Assembly: GCA_025450095.1 (NCBI GenBank)
Contig: JANWID010000104.1
Coordinates: forward strand, 1-25,211
Source: Bacteroidia bacterium
GTDB taxonomy: Bacteria > Bacteroidota > Bacteroidia > AKYH767-A > OLB10
Reading direction: 5' to 3'
DNA length: 25,211 bases
Part shown: positions 15,694-23,648 of the stretch, piece after piece
Position numbering within the stretch: the first letter of the stretch is position 1
Layout of the letters: every line of letters begins with the position of its first letter
Translations under genes and position numbers: made by a program
The notes under the pieces: model-generated
Database searches by the model: none
Told to the model about the DNA's origin: nothing
What the model saw: the letters and a program-made list of their open reading frames with translations, nothing else

Positions 15694-17658
15694 ATGTGTG
15701 GTATAGCAGGTTTTTATTCTTTAGAAGGAACTTTTGATAAGTCAGATATCCTGGCCATGACGAATTGCATCCGTCATCGCGGACCGGATTCAGAAGGCGA
15801 GTTTTTTGACGGAATTTGTGGGCTCGGGCACCGCAGGCTCAGCATTATTGATTTGTCAGAACGTGCTTCACAGCCTATGTTTTCGGCCGACGGACGTTAT
15901 GTTATCATCTACAATGGTGAAGTATATAATTTCACGGAAATCGGTGCAAAGCTGGGAATGTCACCGGTAGACAGGAAATCCAATTTAAAATTCAAATCTT
16001 CCAGTGATACCGAGGTTATCCTCGAAGCTTTTTCTGCCAACGGCCCAAATTTCGTTCATGAATTGAACGGTATGTTCGCTTTCGCGATTTACGATACAAC
16101 GCAAAACGAATTATACATATATCGCGACCGAATGGGAATCAAGCCCCTTTACTTTTATTGGGATTGGACAAAACTTGCATTCGCTTCCGAACTAAAAGCT
16201 CTTCTTCAACTTAGTCAATTGCCATTTGAAATTGACCCTGCTGCGATAAATCGCTTTCTGCATATGGGATATATCCCTGCACCGTTATCCATCTACAGGA
16301 ACGTCTTTAAACTGCAAAGCGGTAGCTGGCTTCGGATTAACAAGGAAGGGCTTGAAGTCAGGAAATACTGGAGTTTAACAAGTAAGATTTCGAATAAAGT
16401 AATTACTGAGACGGACCAGGCGATGGTAAAATTGAGTGATCTGCTTATCAGCTCCGTACAGTATCAACTAAAAAGTGATGTGCCTTTTGGAGTATTCCTG
16501 AGCGGGGGAATTGATTCCAGCCTGATTACTGCACAGGCAGTAATGTTATCAAGTGTGAAAGTGAATACTTTTTCAATCGGGTTTGAAGAAAACAGTCATA
16601 ACGAATCTGAATATGCGAAAGCGGTGGCCAAATACCTGGGTACTGCACATCACGAATTTATTATTTCGTACAAGGACGCTTTGAATCTCATAGATTCCAT
16701 TACCGAAACATACGATGAACCCTTTTCTGATTCCTCCTGCATTCCCACCATGCTGGTTTCAAAACTTGCCCGCGATTATGTAACCGTGACTCTATCCGGT
16801 GAAGGAGGTGATGAGTTGTTCCTGGGATATGGTGCATACAAATGGGCACATTATCTTAACCAGCCACTGGTACGCGCGGTACGTAAACCGGTGTCGGCGC
16901 TCTTTAATAAAATGTCGTCCAGGTATCAACGGGTTGGACGGCTACTGAATTATGATCTTCACACCAATCTGCAAAGTCATATTTTTTCACAGGAACAATA
17001 TCTTTTTTCAGAACCGGAGGTGCAGCATCTTTTGCGTCCCGAATACAAGGTGGATTTCTCGAACCTGCGACAAGAAAAGGCGGATGCTTTCCTGCGTGCC
17101 GGTTTCGATGGTAATGCAAGGGGAAATCATTCTGTGGCAGTTGGAGAACGGAAGCTTAAGGCAGTCGAGCTCCAGGCTTTATACGATCTTGAAAATTACC
17201 TTCAGGATGACCTGCTAACGAAAGTGGATCGTGCCAGCATGAAATATTCGCTGGAAACAAGAGTACCATACCTTGATCACAGGATGGTTGAATTTGCATT
17301 GAACCTGGCTCCTGAATTAAAATACCACAACGGGGTTTTTAAATATATTTTGAAAAAAGTTCTTTACCAGTATGTTCCCAGGCAACTTTTCGACCGGCCT
17401 AAGCAGGGTTTTGCAATACCTCTGAACAAATGGCTGAAAACTTCCCTGCGTTACCTGATCGAAGAATATTTATCGGAAGAGATGATCAACAAATACGGTT
17501 TCCTGGAATATTCCGAAGTAAAAATATTGAAAGAAAATTATTTCAATGGACATGATTTCCTTTACAACCGTATCTGGCTGATCATTATTCTTCAAATGTG
17601 GCTGGTTAAAAATGAGTCATTGGTTAAGCACTCGGTAACATTACCTTATCAGGAATAA
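15694..17658 (+). CDS. asnB: glutamine-hydrolysing asparagine synthase / amidotransferase
   Basis: A 654-residue two-domain enzyme. The class II glutaminase domain starts MCGIAGFYS with nucleophile Cys2 exposed by Met removal, and has RHRGPDSEGEFF, LGHRRLSIIDLS and YNGEVYNF. The synthase domain has the PP-loop LSGGIDSSL (S270-S276), SGEGGDELFLGY (from S368), KVDRASMKYSLETRVPYLDH and PKQGFAIPL. All expected catalytic elements are present, so it should be active. It uses glutamine, ATP and a carboxylate. Free aspartate is the default substrate, but homologues in O-antigen clusters (for example WbpS in Pseudomonas) amidate sugars, and the position beside the methyltransferase favours a sugar-acid or amidino-sugar role here. 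The last 35 bp overlap the 3' end of the opposing membrane-protein gene. Confidence 0.93.
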   Translation: MCGIAGFYSLEGTFDKSDILAMTNCIRHRGPDSEGEFFDGICGLGHRRLSIIDLSERASQPMFSADGRYVIIYNGEVYNFTEIGAKLGMSPVDRKSNLKFKSSSDTEVILEAFSANGPNFVHELNGMFAFAIYDTTQNELYIYRDRMGIKPLYFYWDWTKLAFASELKALLQLSQLPFEIDPAAINRFLHMGYIPAPLSIYRNVFKLQSGSWLRINKEGLEVRKYWSLTSKISNKVITETDQAMVKLSDLLISSVQYQLKSDVPFGVFLSGGIDSSLITAQAVMLSSVKVNTFSIGFEENSHNESEYAKAVAKYLGTAHHEFIISYKDALNLIDSITETYDEPFSDSSCIPTMLVSKLARDYVTVTLSGEGGDELFLGYGAYKWAHYLNQPLVRAVRKPVSALFNKMSSRYQRVGRLLNYDLHTNLQSHIFSQEQYLFSEPEVQHLLRPEYKVDFSNLRQEKADAFLRAGFDGNARGNHSVAVGERKLKAVELQALYDLENYLQDDLLTKVDRASMKYSLETRVPYLDHRMVEFALNLAPELKYHNGVFKYILKKVLYQYVPRQLFDRPKQGFAIPLNKWLKTSLRYLIEEYLSEEMINKYGFLEYSEVKILKENYFNGHDFLYNRIWLIIILQMWLVKNESLVKHSVTLPYQE

Positions 17659-19000
17659 TTTTAGCTGCTTCCACTTCATCTCTTTTTGTTCTGAAATAAT
17701 ATTCCATTATATACAATGAGGCAATATAAAATGGAAGTACCGGAATACGGTAGCGGACCAGGCTGCCAAAATTCGAAGTTGAAATTCCTACTGAGAATGC
17801 AAAAAACAGGCTGAAGATCAAAGAAAATGTAAGTAAAGGATGTCTGATTGACATTGGAATCACTCCATAAAAACGCAGTCTGAAAAAAATTCGGAGTGAG
17901 ATAAAAATAAGAAACATACTTTCTAACCCCGATAACAACATTACCACGTTATTGGCTTCCCAAAGAAATGGCCGGTAAATGGCTGCAATAATTGCCAGCG
18001 GTGCTTTGGAAAGCATACTGGGGACGGTAGCATCAAAATCACCGATATCAAAAGAGTTACCAAGGTAATATTCCGCTTTCAGATCCATATTCGTCACTAC
18101 CGCCTTGTCAAGAACTTTGTCAACGGAATACTGTCCGAGTACATCACCCATGCTAATCAAAAGCACATAACCGCCAATAACTGCCATTGAAAATAAAATC
18201 GGACCGGTCATATATTTAATGACTACATTTTTAATATTGCTGATGTTCGTATTCACAAACCAAAGCAGTGAACCCGGTAAAAGAGCGAAAACGATATAAG
18301 GCTTAATAGCAAGAATCAGATATGTGGAAACAAACAGCGTAATAAAATTTCCAATATTTAGTTTTTTTCTAATGAAAAGCCAGTAAAAAGCGGAAGTATA
18401 ATATCCGATACAGCTTAGTGTAATTGTATCCTTCATTACTCCTGATCCCCAGAAAAATACCGATGGAATGAACAGAAATGCAATTGCCATTTCTTTTTTA
18501 AGTGTCGGAAATTCAATAATGAAGAGTTTGTACAGCTTCCAGGTTCCGATATATGAAACGGTGGCAATCAGTAAAGTGGTTACAATGTAGCTGCCTGCTC
18601 CTACCAATACAAATGGCGTTATTACCCGCACTACATAATATGTAGCTGCATCCTTGTAATATATCGGATAGCCGGTTTCTTCTGTGAAATAATAATAATT
18701 CTCAGTGCTCAAACCCTTTGTCATCACCTGAAAGAACCCCGTAAAATTTGTAAAAAGCAGCCTTAATAAACAAACTCCATCAGCCATATAATTTGTGGTA
18801 TCACCACCATTATAATATATGGTATAAACAAGGCAAAGAAAAATTCCACCCATCAACTTTACGTAAAGACCCTTTGTATAATATTTATACTCGGGTTCCA
18901 GTTCAATCCTTCGGTATTTAATAACCCGAACAATTAATACGATGATGATGAAAGCTATAGGGCCATACAGTATGTCAACTAAAGTGTATTGATAAAACAT
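17624..19000 (-). CDS. polytopic membrane protein of unknown function, glycan-locus associated
   Basis: A 458-residue protein with about ten hydrophobic segments. Landmarks: after the second segment, YYNGGDTTNYMADG in the first external loop; YYFTEETGYPIYYKDAATYY; VFFWGSGVMKDTITLSCIGY; ILAIKPYIVFALLPGS; and SLVRYRIPVLPFYIASLYIM at the last segment. An acidic first external loop and a C-terminal RYRxPxxPF stretch recall GT-C glycosyltransferases, but family membership is not certain. EpsG/Wzy-like polymerases or a ligase are alternatives. I recall similar GGDT-loop proteins in Bacteroidota glycan loci without assigned function. It has its own promoter motif (19025-19032), is not part of the wzm block, and overlaps asnB tail-to-tail by 35 bp. 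Confidence 0.75.
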   Translation of the reverse strand: MFYQYTLVDILYGPIAFIIIVLIVRVIKYRRIELEPEYKYYTKGLYVKLMGGIFLCLVYTIYYNGGDTTNYMADGVCLLRLLFTNFTGFFQVMTKGLSTENYYYFTEETGYPIYYKDAATYYVVRVITPFVLVGAGSYIVTTLLIATVSYIGTWKLYKLFIIEFPTLKKEMAIAFLFIPSVFFWGSGVMKDTITLSCIGYYTSAFYWLFIRKKLNIGNFITLFVSTYLILAIKPYIVFALLPGSLLWFVNTNISNIKNVVIKYMTGPILFSMAVIGGYVLLISMGDVLGQYSVDKVLDKAVVTNMDLKAEYYLGNSFDIGDFDATVPSMLSKAPLAIIAAIYRPFLWEANNVVMLLSGLESMFLIFISLRIFFRLRFYGVIPMSIRHPLLTFSLIFSLFFAFSVGISTSNFGSLVRYRIPVLPFYIASLYIMEYYFRTKRDEVEAAKIIPDKVMLPSA

Positions 19001-19024
19001 AAGTTACCCGGAAACAAGTCCGTT

Positions 19025-19032
19025 CAAAGATA
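19025..19032 (-). promoter_or_regulatory. Bacteroidota -7 element for the 17624-19000 membrane-protein gene
   Basis: Read on the minus strand it is TATCTTTG, an exact TAnnTTTG match, 24 nt before the ATG at 19000. The -33 position has no good TTTG. The rest of the 259-bp divergent gap up to 19259 holds only the FKBP promoter motif; I see no RNA gene there. Confidence 0.45.
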
Positions 19033-19226
19033 ATAAACTCACAAGGCTTTGAGGCGGATGATGCTGCGTTATGAGAGAACGACAGCAAGAATTCAAATCG
19101 TATCTGATACCTTTTGAGAATGATATATTTAATTGATTTTAAGCACAATAGTATTTAAGTTATATGACAATAAAAATGTTCTTTAAATCGGATACCGGTC
19201 AATGGTATGATACTATCAAAAAATTG

Positions 19227-19234
19227 TATCTTCG
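19227..19234 (+). promoter_or_regulatory. probable -7 element for the FKBP lipoprotein gene
   Basis: TATCTTCG differs from TAnnTTTG at one position and lies 25 nt before the ATG at 19260. The upstream in-frame ATG at 19164 would place this element inside the coding sequence, so it also helps fix the start. The -33 box is weak. Confidence 0.35.
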
Positions 19235-19259
19235 CACCCTGATTTACAAAAATAACTAT

Positions 19260-19958
19260 ATGAAATATTCAGCATTTATCCTGATCGCATCCTGTACGGT
19301 GTTCTCCTTCACCTCTTGCGATGGACAGAAAAAAGGAAAAGGTAGTGACGGTAAAATTACCACTATGGTGGATTCAGTAAGCTATGGCATCGGAGCAACC
19401 ATTGGAAAAAACCTGAAAAAAGACGGTCTTGATTCCATAGATGTGGATCTGCTTGCAAAAGGTATCCGGGAAGTATTCGAAGGGAAAGAACTGGCTTTGA
19501 CACCTGAAGCAGCTCAAACCGTTATACAAACTTATGTTCAGGGAATACAGGCAAAAAAGAGTGTTGAAACTGTTGCAGCAGGGAAAAAATTCCTGGAAGA
19601 AAACGGGAAGAAACCTGGTGTAATTACATTACCAAGCGGACTTCAATACCAGGTAATAAAAGAAGGTACCGGACCTAAACCCGGACCGGAAGATAAAGTA
19701 ACCACACACTATCATGGTACACTCATTAACGGAAAAGTATTCGATAGTTCAGTAGAACGCGGTCAGCCTGTTTCTTTCGCTGTAAACGGCGTTATACCCG
19801 GATGGACTGAGGCACTTCAACTGATGGCAACCGGATCCAAATGGAAACTGTTTGTTCCTTCCAATCTCGCATACGGAGAACGGGGAGCAGGTGGTGATAT
19901 CGGACCGAATGAAACATTGATTTTCGAAGTAGAGTTGATCTCGATTGAAGGCAAATAA
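19260..19958 (+). CDS. FKBP-type peptidyl-prolyl cis-trans isomerase lipoprotein (Mip/FkpA-like)
   Basis: A 232-residue envelope foldase with start ATG 19260. It begins MKYSAFILIASCTVFSFTSC, a lipoprotein signal with a probable lipidated Cys20 after FTS; position -3 is Phe, so the lipobox is not perfect. The open frame extends 32 codons upstream, but that extension has no signal character and contains the promoter motif. An N-terminal helical FKBP_N dimerisation domain (about 35-115: VSYGIGATIGKNLKK, YVQGIQAKKS) is followed by the FKBP fold (about 122-232: LPSGLQYQVIKEGTGPKPG, VTTHYHGTLINGKVFDSS, VIPGWTEALQLM, LAYGERGAGGDIGPNETLIF). The proline-pocket residues typical of the family (Y, F-D, W, Y) are present. 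The role is folding of periplasmic or outer-membrane proteins. It ends with its own terminator. Confidence 0.93.
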   Translation: MKYSAFILIASCTVFSFTSCDGQKKGKGSDGKITTMVDSVSYGIGATIGKNLKKDGLDSIDVDLLAKGIREVFEGKELALTPEAAQTVIQTYVQGIQAKKSVETVAAGKKFLEENGKKPGVITLPSGLQYQVIKEGTGPKPGPEDKVTTHYHGTLINGKVFDSSVERGQPVSFAVNGVIPGWTEALQLMATGSKWKLFVPSNLAYGERGAGGDIGPNETLIFEVELISIEGK

Positions 19959-19977
19959 TTATAAATAAAAATAAATT

Positions 19978-20012
19978 AAGTGGGCTGCAGTAATGCTGCT
20001 CACTTTTTTTTT
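19978..20012 (+). terminator. rho-independent terminator after the FKBP gene
   Basis: The arm AAGTGGGCTGCA pairs with TGCTGCTCACTT (one G-T wobble and one T-T mismatch) around the loop GTAA. It runs directly into a stretch of nine T. It lies 19 bp after the FKBP stop and 21 bp before the DPP-IV ATG, so DPP-IV needs read-through or its own promoter. Confidence 0.85.
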
Positions 20013-20033
20013 ACAATAAAAAATCCGGATTCT

Positions 20034-22196
20034 ATGAAATATTTCCAATGGGTTCCATTATCAGTTTCTATCCTGGTATGTATTGCTGGGCTAACTTTCG
20101 CACAAACAAAAATGCTGACCATGGAAGATGTGGTGCTAAGTGCAAAACGTGGCCTGGTTCCTGAAAAACTTGATCAATTACAGTGGATTGCGAATTCCAG
20201 GTCTTATTCTTATATTAAAAAAGAGAATAAATCGGCTACGTTGATTTCGGAAACCCCAAATAGTAAAGAAATCAAAAACCTGGTTTCACTGGCAATGCTC
20301 AATAGCATATTACGGTCGAAAGGAAAAGATTCACTCATGGAATTTCCTCCGGTGAACTGGATTACCCCCGACAGATTTATTTTCACCGGAAACGGACGCA
20401 CCTATGATTTTGTGATCAGCAATTCAACAGTTAACATGTTGCTCGACAAACCACAGGAAGGAGCCGAGCATATAGAACTGAATCCGGTTTATAACGCTGT
20501 AGCCTATACGATTGATAACAATCTCTGGGTTATGACAGCCGAAAGGCGGATGGAGGTTACCAGAGATTCTATTTCAGGAATAGTAAACGGACAAACGGTA
20601 CACAGGGAGGAGTTCGGAATTGAAAAAGGAACATTCTGGTCCCCTTCCGGAAAACTGCTTGCTTTTTATCGCATGGATGAAACCATGGTAACTGATTATC
20701 CTGTTCTCGATCTGGAAAGACAACCTGCGGGTGCAAAAATGATCAAATACCCTATGGCAGGAAAGAAAAGTCATCATGTAACCATTGGCGTGTTTAATGT
20801 TGAAACAGGGAAAACCATTTTTCTGAAAACCGGGGAGCCCGCTGAACAATATCTTACAAATATTGCATGGTCTCCTGATAACAGCAAAATCCTGGTAGCC
20901 GTACTGAACAGGGATCAGAATCATATGTTGATGAACCGTTATGACGCTGTTACCGGAAATTTTGAAGCAACACTATTCGAAGAAACTTCGAAAGTCTATG
21001 TACAACCTTTACATCCGGCAATTTTTTCAAGTGATGGATCCAGGTTTGTCTGGCTCAGCCGCCGGGATGGTTATAACCACCTGTACCTATATGAAAAATC
21101 CGGAAAACTGGTAAAACAACTTACCCAGGGTAAATGGGAAGTTACCTCATGCCTTGGATTCAATTCAAAAAACGATAAGATTGGTTTCATTGCCAACAGG
21201 GAAAATCCTATCGATCGCGACTTATATACTGTATCCGTACAAAATGGATCGGTGAAGCGTGCCAGTTCAGGTCGCGGGGTGCATAAGGGAACAATGGATG
21301 ATTCGGGATCATTGTTCATTGATGAATATTCAGCACCAGGAATACCCCGGCAGTATAATATTATCAACAGCCAGGGTGATAAAGAAAAAGAACTTTTAAA
21401 TGCACCGGATCCTTTGCGGGAATATCTTCCGGTAAGTCGTGAAATTTTTACGTTAAAAACTGAAAGTGGTGATTCAGTTTATTGCAGGATGCTGAAACCT
21501 CCCGCTTTTGATTCCACGAAAATTTACCCGGTTGTAGTATACGTTTATGGTGGTCCGGGTGTCAACCTTATTACTGATAACTGGACTGCTGGCGCCGATT
21601 CCTGGCAGATGTATATGGCACAAAGGGGCTATATCATTTTCACACTTGAAAACCGGGGCACACCAAACCGTGGTGCTGCTTTCGAACAGGTAACCTTCCG
21701 CAATCTCGGTGATGCAGAAATGCAGGATCAGCTGTTGGGAGTTAAATTCCTGATGAATCAACGCTATGTTGACCGCAATAAACTTGGCGTTTATGGATGG
21801 AGTTACGGAGGATTTATGTCGGTATCACTTATGACGCGGCAACCGGGAACCTTTCGCGTAGGAGTAGCCGGTGGACCTGTAATCGACTGGGGCATGTACG
21901 AAGTAATGTACACGGAAAGGTATATGGATACACCTGAAACCAATCCGGTTGGTTATAATAAAAGCAACCTGCTTAACTGGGTGGATAAGCTCACTGGTAA
22001 AATGCTGTTGATTCACGGCACTTCCGACGATGTAGTTGTTTGGCAGCACAGCCTCGCTTATCTGAAAAAGGCAGTCGATAAAAATGTTCAGCTCGACTAC
22101 TTTGTTTACCCGGGTCACAAGCATAATGTATCCGGACAGGATCGCATTCACCTGATGAATAAAGTTTCAAATTACTTTTTCGATAACCTGAAGTAA
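20034..22196 (+). CDS. dpp4: dipeptidyl peptidase IV, S9B serine peptidase
   Basis: A 720-residue exported peptidase that removes X-Pro or X-Ala dipeptides from peptide N-termini, probably periplasmic. I chose ATG 20034 because a signal peptide follows directly (MKYFQWVPLSVSILVCIAG, then LTFAQ); the upstream ATG at 19980 lies inside the terminator. The N-terminal beta-propeller (about 40-470) contains HREEFGIEKGTFWSP and FYRMDETMVTDYP, the region that binds the substrate amino terminus through Glu. The alpha/beta-hydrolase domain has VVYVYGGPGVNL, the nucleophile elbow YGWSYGGFM (S590), HGTSDDVV (D665) and YPGHKHNVSG (H697). The 75- and 32-residue spacings agree, from memory, with Porphyromonas gingivalis DPP4. 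All three triad residues are intact. Its stop codon directly abuts the stop of the opposing kinase gene. Confidence 0.95.
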   Translation: MKYFQWVPLSVSILVCIAGLTFAQTKMLTMEDVVLSAKRGLVPEKLDQLQWIANSRSYSYIKKENKSATLISETPNSKEIKNLVSLAMLNSILRSKGKDSLMEFPPVNWITPDRFIFTGNGRTYDFVISNSTVNMLLDKPQEGAEHIELNPVYNAVAYTIDNNLWVMTAERRMEVTRDSISGIVNGQTVHREEFGIEKGTFWSPSGKLLAFYRMDETMVTDYPVLDLERQPAGAKMIKYPMAGKKSHHVTIGVFNVETGKTIFLKTGEPAEQYLTNIAWSPDNSKILVAVLNRDQNHMLMNRYDAVTGNFEATLFEETSKVYVQPLHPAIFSSDGSRFVWLSRRDGYNHLYLYEKSGKLVKQLTQGKWEVTSCLGFNSKNDKIGFIANRENPIDRDLYTVSVQNGSVKRASSGRGVHKGTMDDSGSLFIDEYSAPGIPRQYNIINSQGDKEKELLNAPDPLREYLPVSREIFTLKTESGDSVYCRMLKPPAFDSTKIYPVVVYVYGGPGVNLITDNWTAGADSWQMYMAQRGYIIFTLENRGTPNRGAAFEQVTFRNLGDAEMQDQLLGVKFLMNQRYVDRNKLGVYGWSYGGFMSVSLMTRQPGTFRVGVAGGPVIDWGMYEVMYTERYMDTPETNPVGYNKSNLLNWVDKLTGKMLLIHGTSDDVVVWQHSLAYLKKAVDKNVQLDYFVYPGHKHNVSGQDRIHLMNKVSNYFFDNLK

Positions 22197-22209
22197 TTAT
22201 TTTTCAGGT
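22186..22209. other. hairpin over abutting convergent stop codons
   Basis: ACCTGAA (22186-22192) and TTCAGGT (22203-22209) form a 7-bp stem with a 10-nt loop that contains both stop codons, TAA on plus at 22194-22196 and TAA on minus at 22197-22199. There is no intergenic base and no T-run after the stem on either strand, so a classical bidirectional terminator is not shown. Confidence 0.35.
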
Positions 22210-23522
22210 GCTTCTTTCGGGATGGAGAAATGAAATCGCGAACCTTCACCGGTTTGTGATTCCAGCCACATATCCCCTCCTGCTTCCTCTATCATTTTTT
22301 TAGCTACGGGAAGTCCGATACCGGTACTTTCGTAATCATTATTTCCGCTTAGTGTCTGGAACAAATCAAAAATTTTCTGGTGATAACGTGGGTCAATACC
22401 GGGTCCGTTATCAGCAACCACGAAATGGAATGCCCTGTCGGTTTCATCAACTTCAATATTAACTTCCCGAAACTGTTTATCATTATGCTTGATTGAATTG
22501 CTCAATAGATTTTGTAATACCTGGCTTAGCACAACCCGGGTTCCACGTATCTGAATCAGGTCAGATTTAATTTTAAAGCTGGTACGTTTATCCACTTCTA
22601 CCATTTCAATAACATCACGTATCATTTCGTCCAGGTTGATCCATTCATAATTATTTCGTGATACACCTGTCTTGGAATATTCTAGCACAGCCTTAATAAG
22701 GTTTTCCATCTTCTGAATCTGCTTATCCATCAGTTGCAGGTGTGTATTACCTTCTTCATTCAGGCTGTGTGCGCAATCTTCACGGATCCACATAGCTATA
22801 TTACGGATACCTCGTAAAGGCGCTTTAAGATCGTGTGAAACGATATAGGCAAATTCTTTGAGCCGATTATTTGATTTTTGGAGAGCAGCCGATTTTTCTT
22901 CAATAATTTCATTCTGCACAGCCATCCAGTGATTATTTTTCATCAATTCCAGGCGTGAAATAATCATGGACTTTACCGAATGATACCGGAATACAATCAT
23001 TGCCATGGAAAACACTGCACCTGCAAATACCAGCATACCTCCGCCAGTCAGGAAATCCATGGGGTCCATATGCGCATGATGCGAGAAGAAAATAATATTT
23101 ACCGCAAGGAAATATAGCAGGAACAGACCGGCATAAACAGGATTCCACAACAGCACCATACCTGCCCCGACAAAATCCGCCATATAGGATAACGACAGCG
23201 CCTGTATGATATCACGCGTTGCCATACTGTAGAAATACGCATCCTGGGTTACGATCGCTGACAAGATTATGAAGCCGGCTTGTTGCGGTGATTCAAGGAT
23301 GTACTTGCGATTCATCACACAAGCAACCAGGATGAATGAAACAAAAACCCGGACGATCATGAAATGCTGCCAGCTTTCATGCAGTGTGATGTAATCTATC
23401 ACACCGAAAACTGGGTTCAGCAGGATCGCAATCACCGTTCCAATGGTCAGGTAACGGGCACTGATGCGATTCAGTTCCGTACGCCATTCAGGGTTAACAG
23501 GTGATGTGGATTTTACTGACAT
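22197..23522 (-). CDS. membrane sensor histidine kinase without adjacent response regulator
   Basis: A 441-residue kinase with start ATG 23522; a TTG three codons upstream is open but less likely. Six hydrophobic segments fill about residues 22-190 (examples TIGTVIAILLNPVFGVIDYI, MLVFAGAVFSMAMIVF) with short loops and no large periplasmic domain, so the signal is probably sensed within the membrane. A coiled linker leads to the HisKA domain with phospho-acceptor H230 in AYIVSHDLKAPLRGI. The ATPase domain has the N box NLLSNSIKHN, the G1 box DNGPGID, the F box KIFDLFQTL and the G2 box STGIGLPVAKKMIEEAGG. All catalytic boxes are intact. No response regulator is in the window, and the upstream gene on this strand ends 126 bp away. 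The output pathway is unknown. Confidence 0.92.
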   Translation of the reverse strand: MSVKSTSPVNPEWRTELNRISARYLTIGTVIAILLNPVFGVIDYITLHESWQHFMIVRVFVSFILVACVMNRKYILESPQQAGFIILSAIVTQDAYFYSMATRDIIQALSLSYMADFVGAGMVLLWNPVYAGLFLLYFLAVNIIFFSHHAHMDPMDFLTGGGMLVFAGAVFSMAMIVFRYHSVKSMIISRLELMKNNHWMAVQNEIIEEKSAALQKSNNRLKEFAYIVSHDLKAPLRGIRNIAMWIREDCAHSLNEEGNTHLQLMDKQIQKMENLIKAVLEYSKTGVSRNNYEWINLDEMIRDVIEMVEVDKRTSFKIKSDLIQIRGTRVVLSQVLQNLLSNSIKHNDKQFREVNIEVDETDRAFHFVVADNGPGIDPRYHQKIFDLFQTLSGNNDYESTGIGLPVAKKMIEEAGGDMWLESQTGEGSRFHFSIPKEAPEK

Positions 23523-23648
23523 TGTGTCCAATTCGTGATATTCAAAAAAGTGTGTGTAACGGCACTTTTGATATATACAAATGTCTGCCGAATTGGAGAA
23601 AATACCTTGTAAAATACAGGGTTAACTTACAACTTCGAAAAATTAATA

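Noticed and set aside
19164..19259. Upstream start for the FKBP gene
   Set aside because: The 32 extra residues hide the lipoprotein signal and contain the promoter-like TATCTTCG.
19980..20033. Upstream start for dpp4
   Set aside because: That ATG lies in the stem of the FKBP terminator, and the signal peptide begins at 20034.
23523..23531. TTG start for the histidine kinase
   Set aside because: A normal ATG follows three codons later. The extra residues add nothing to the family match.
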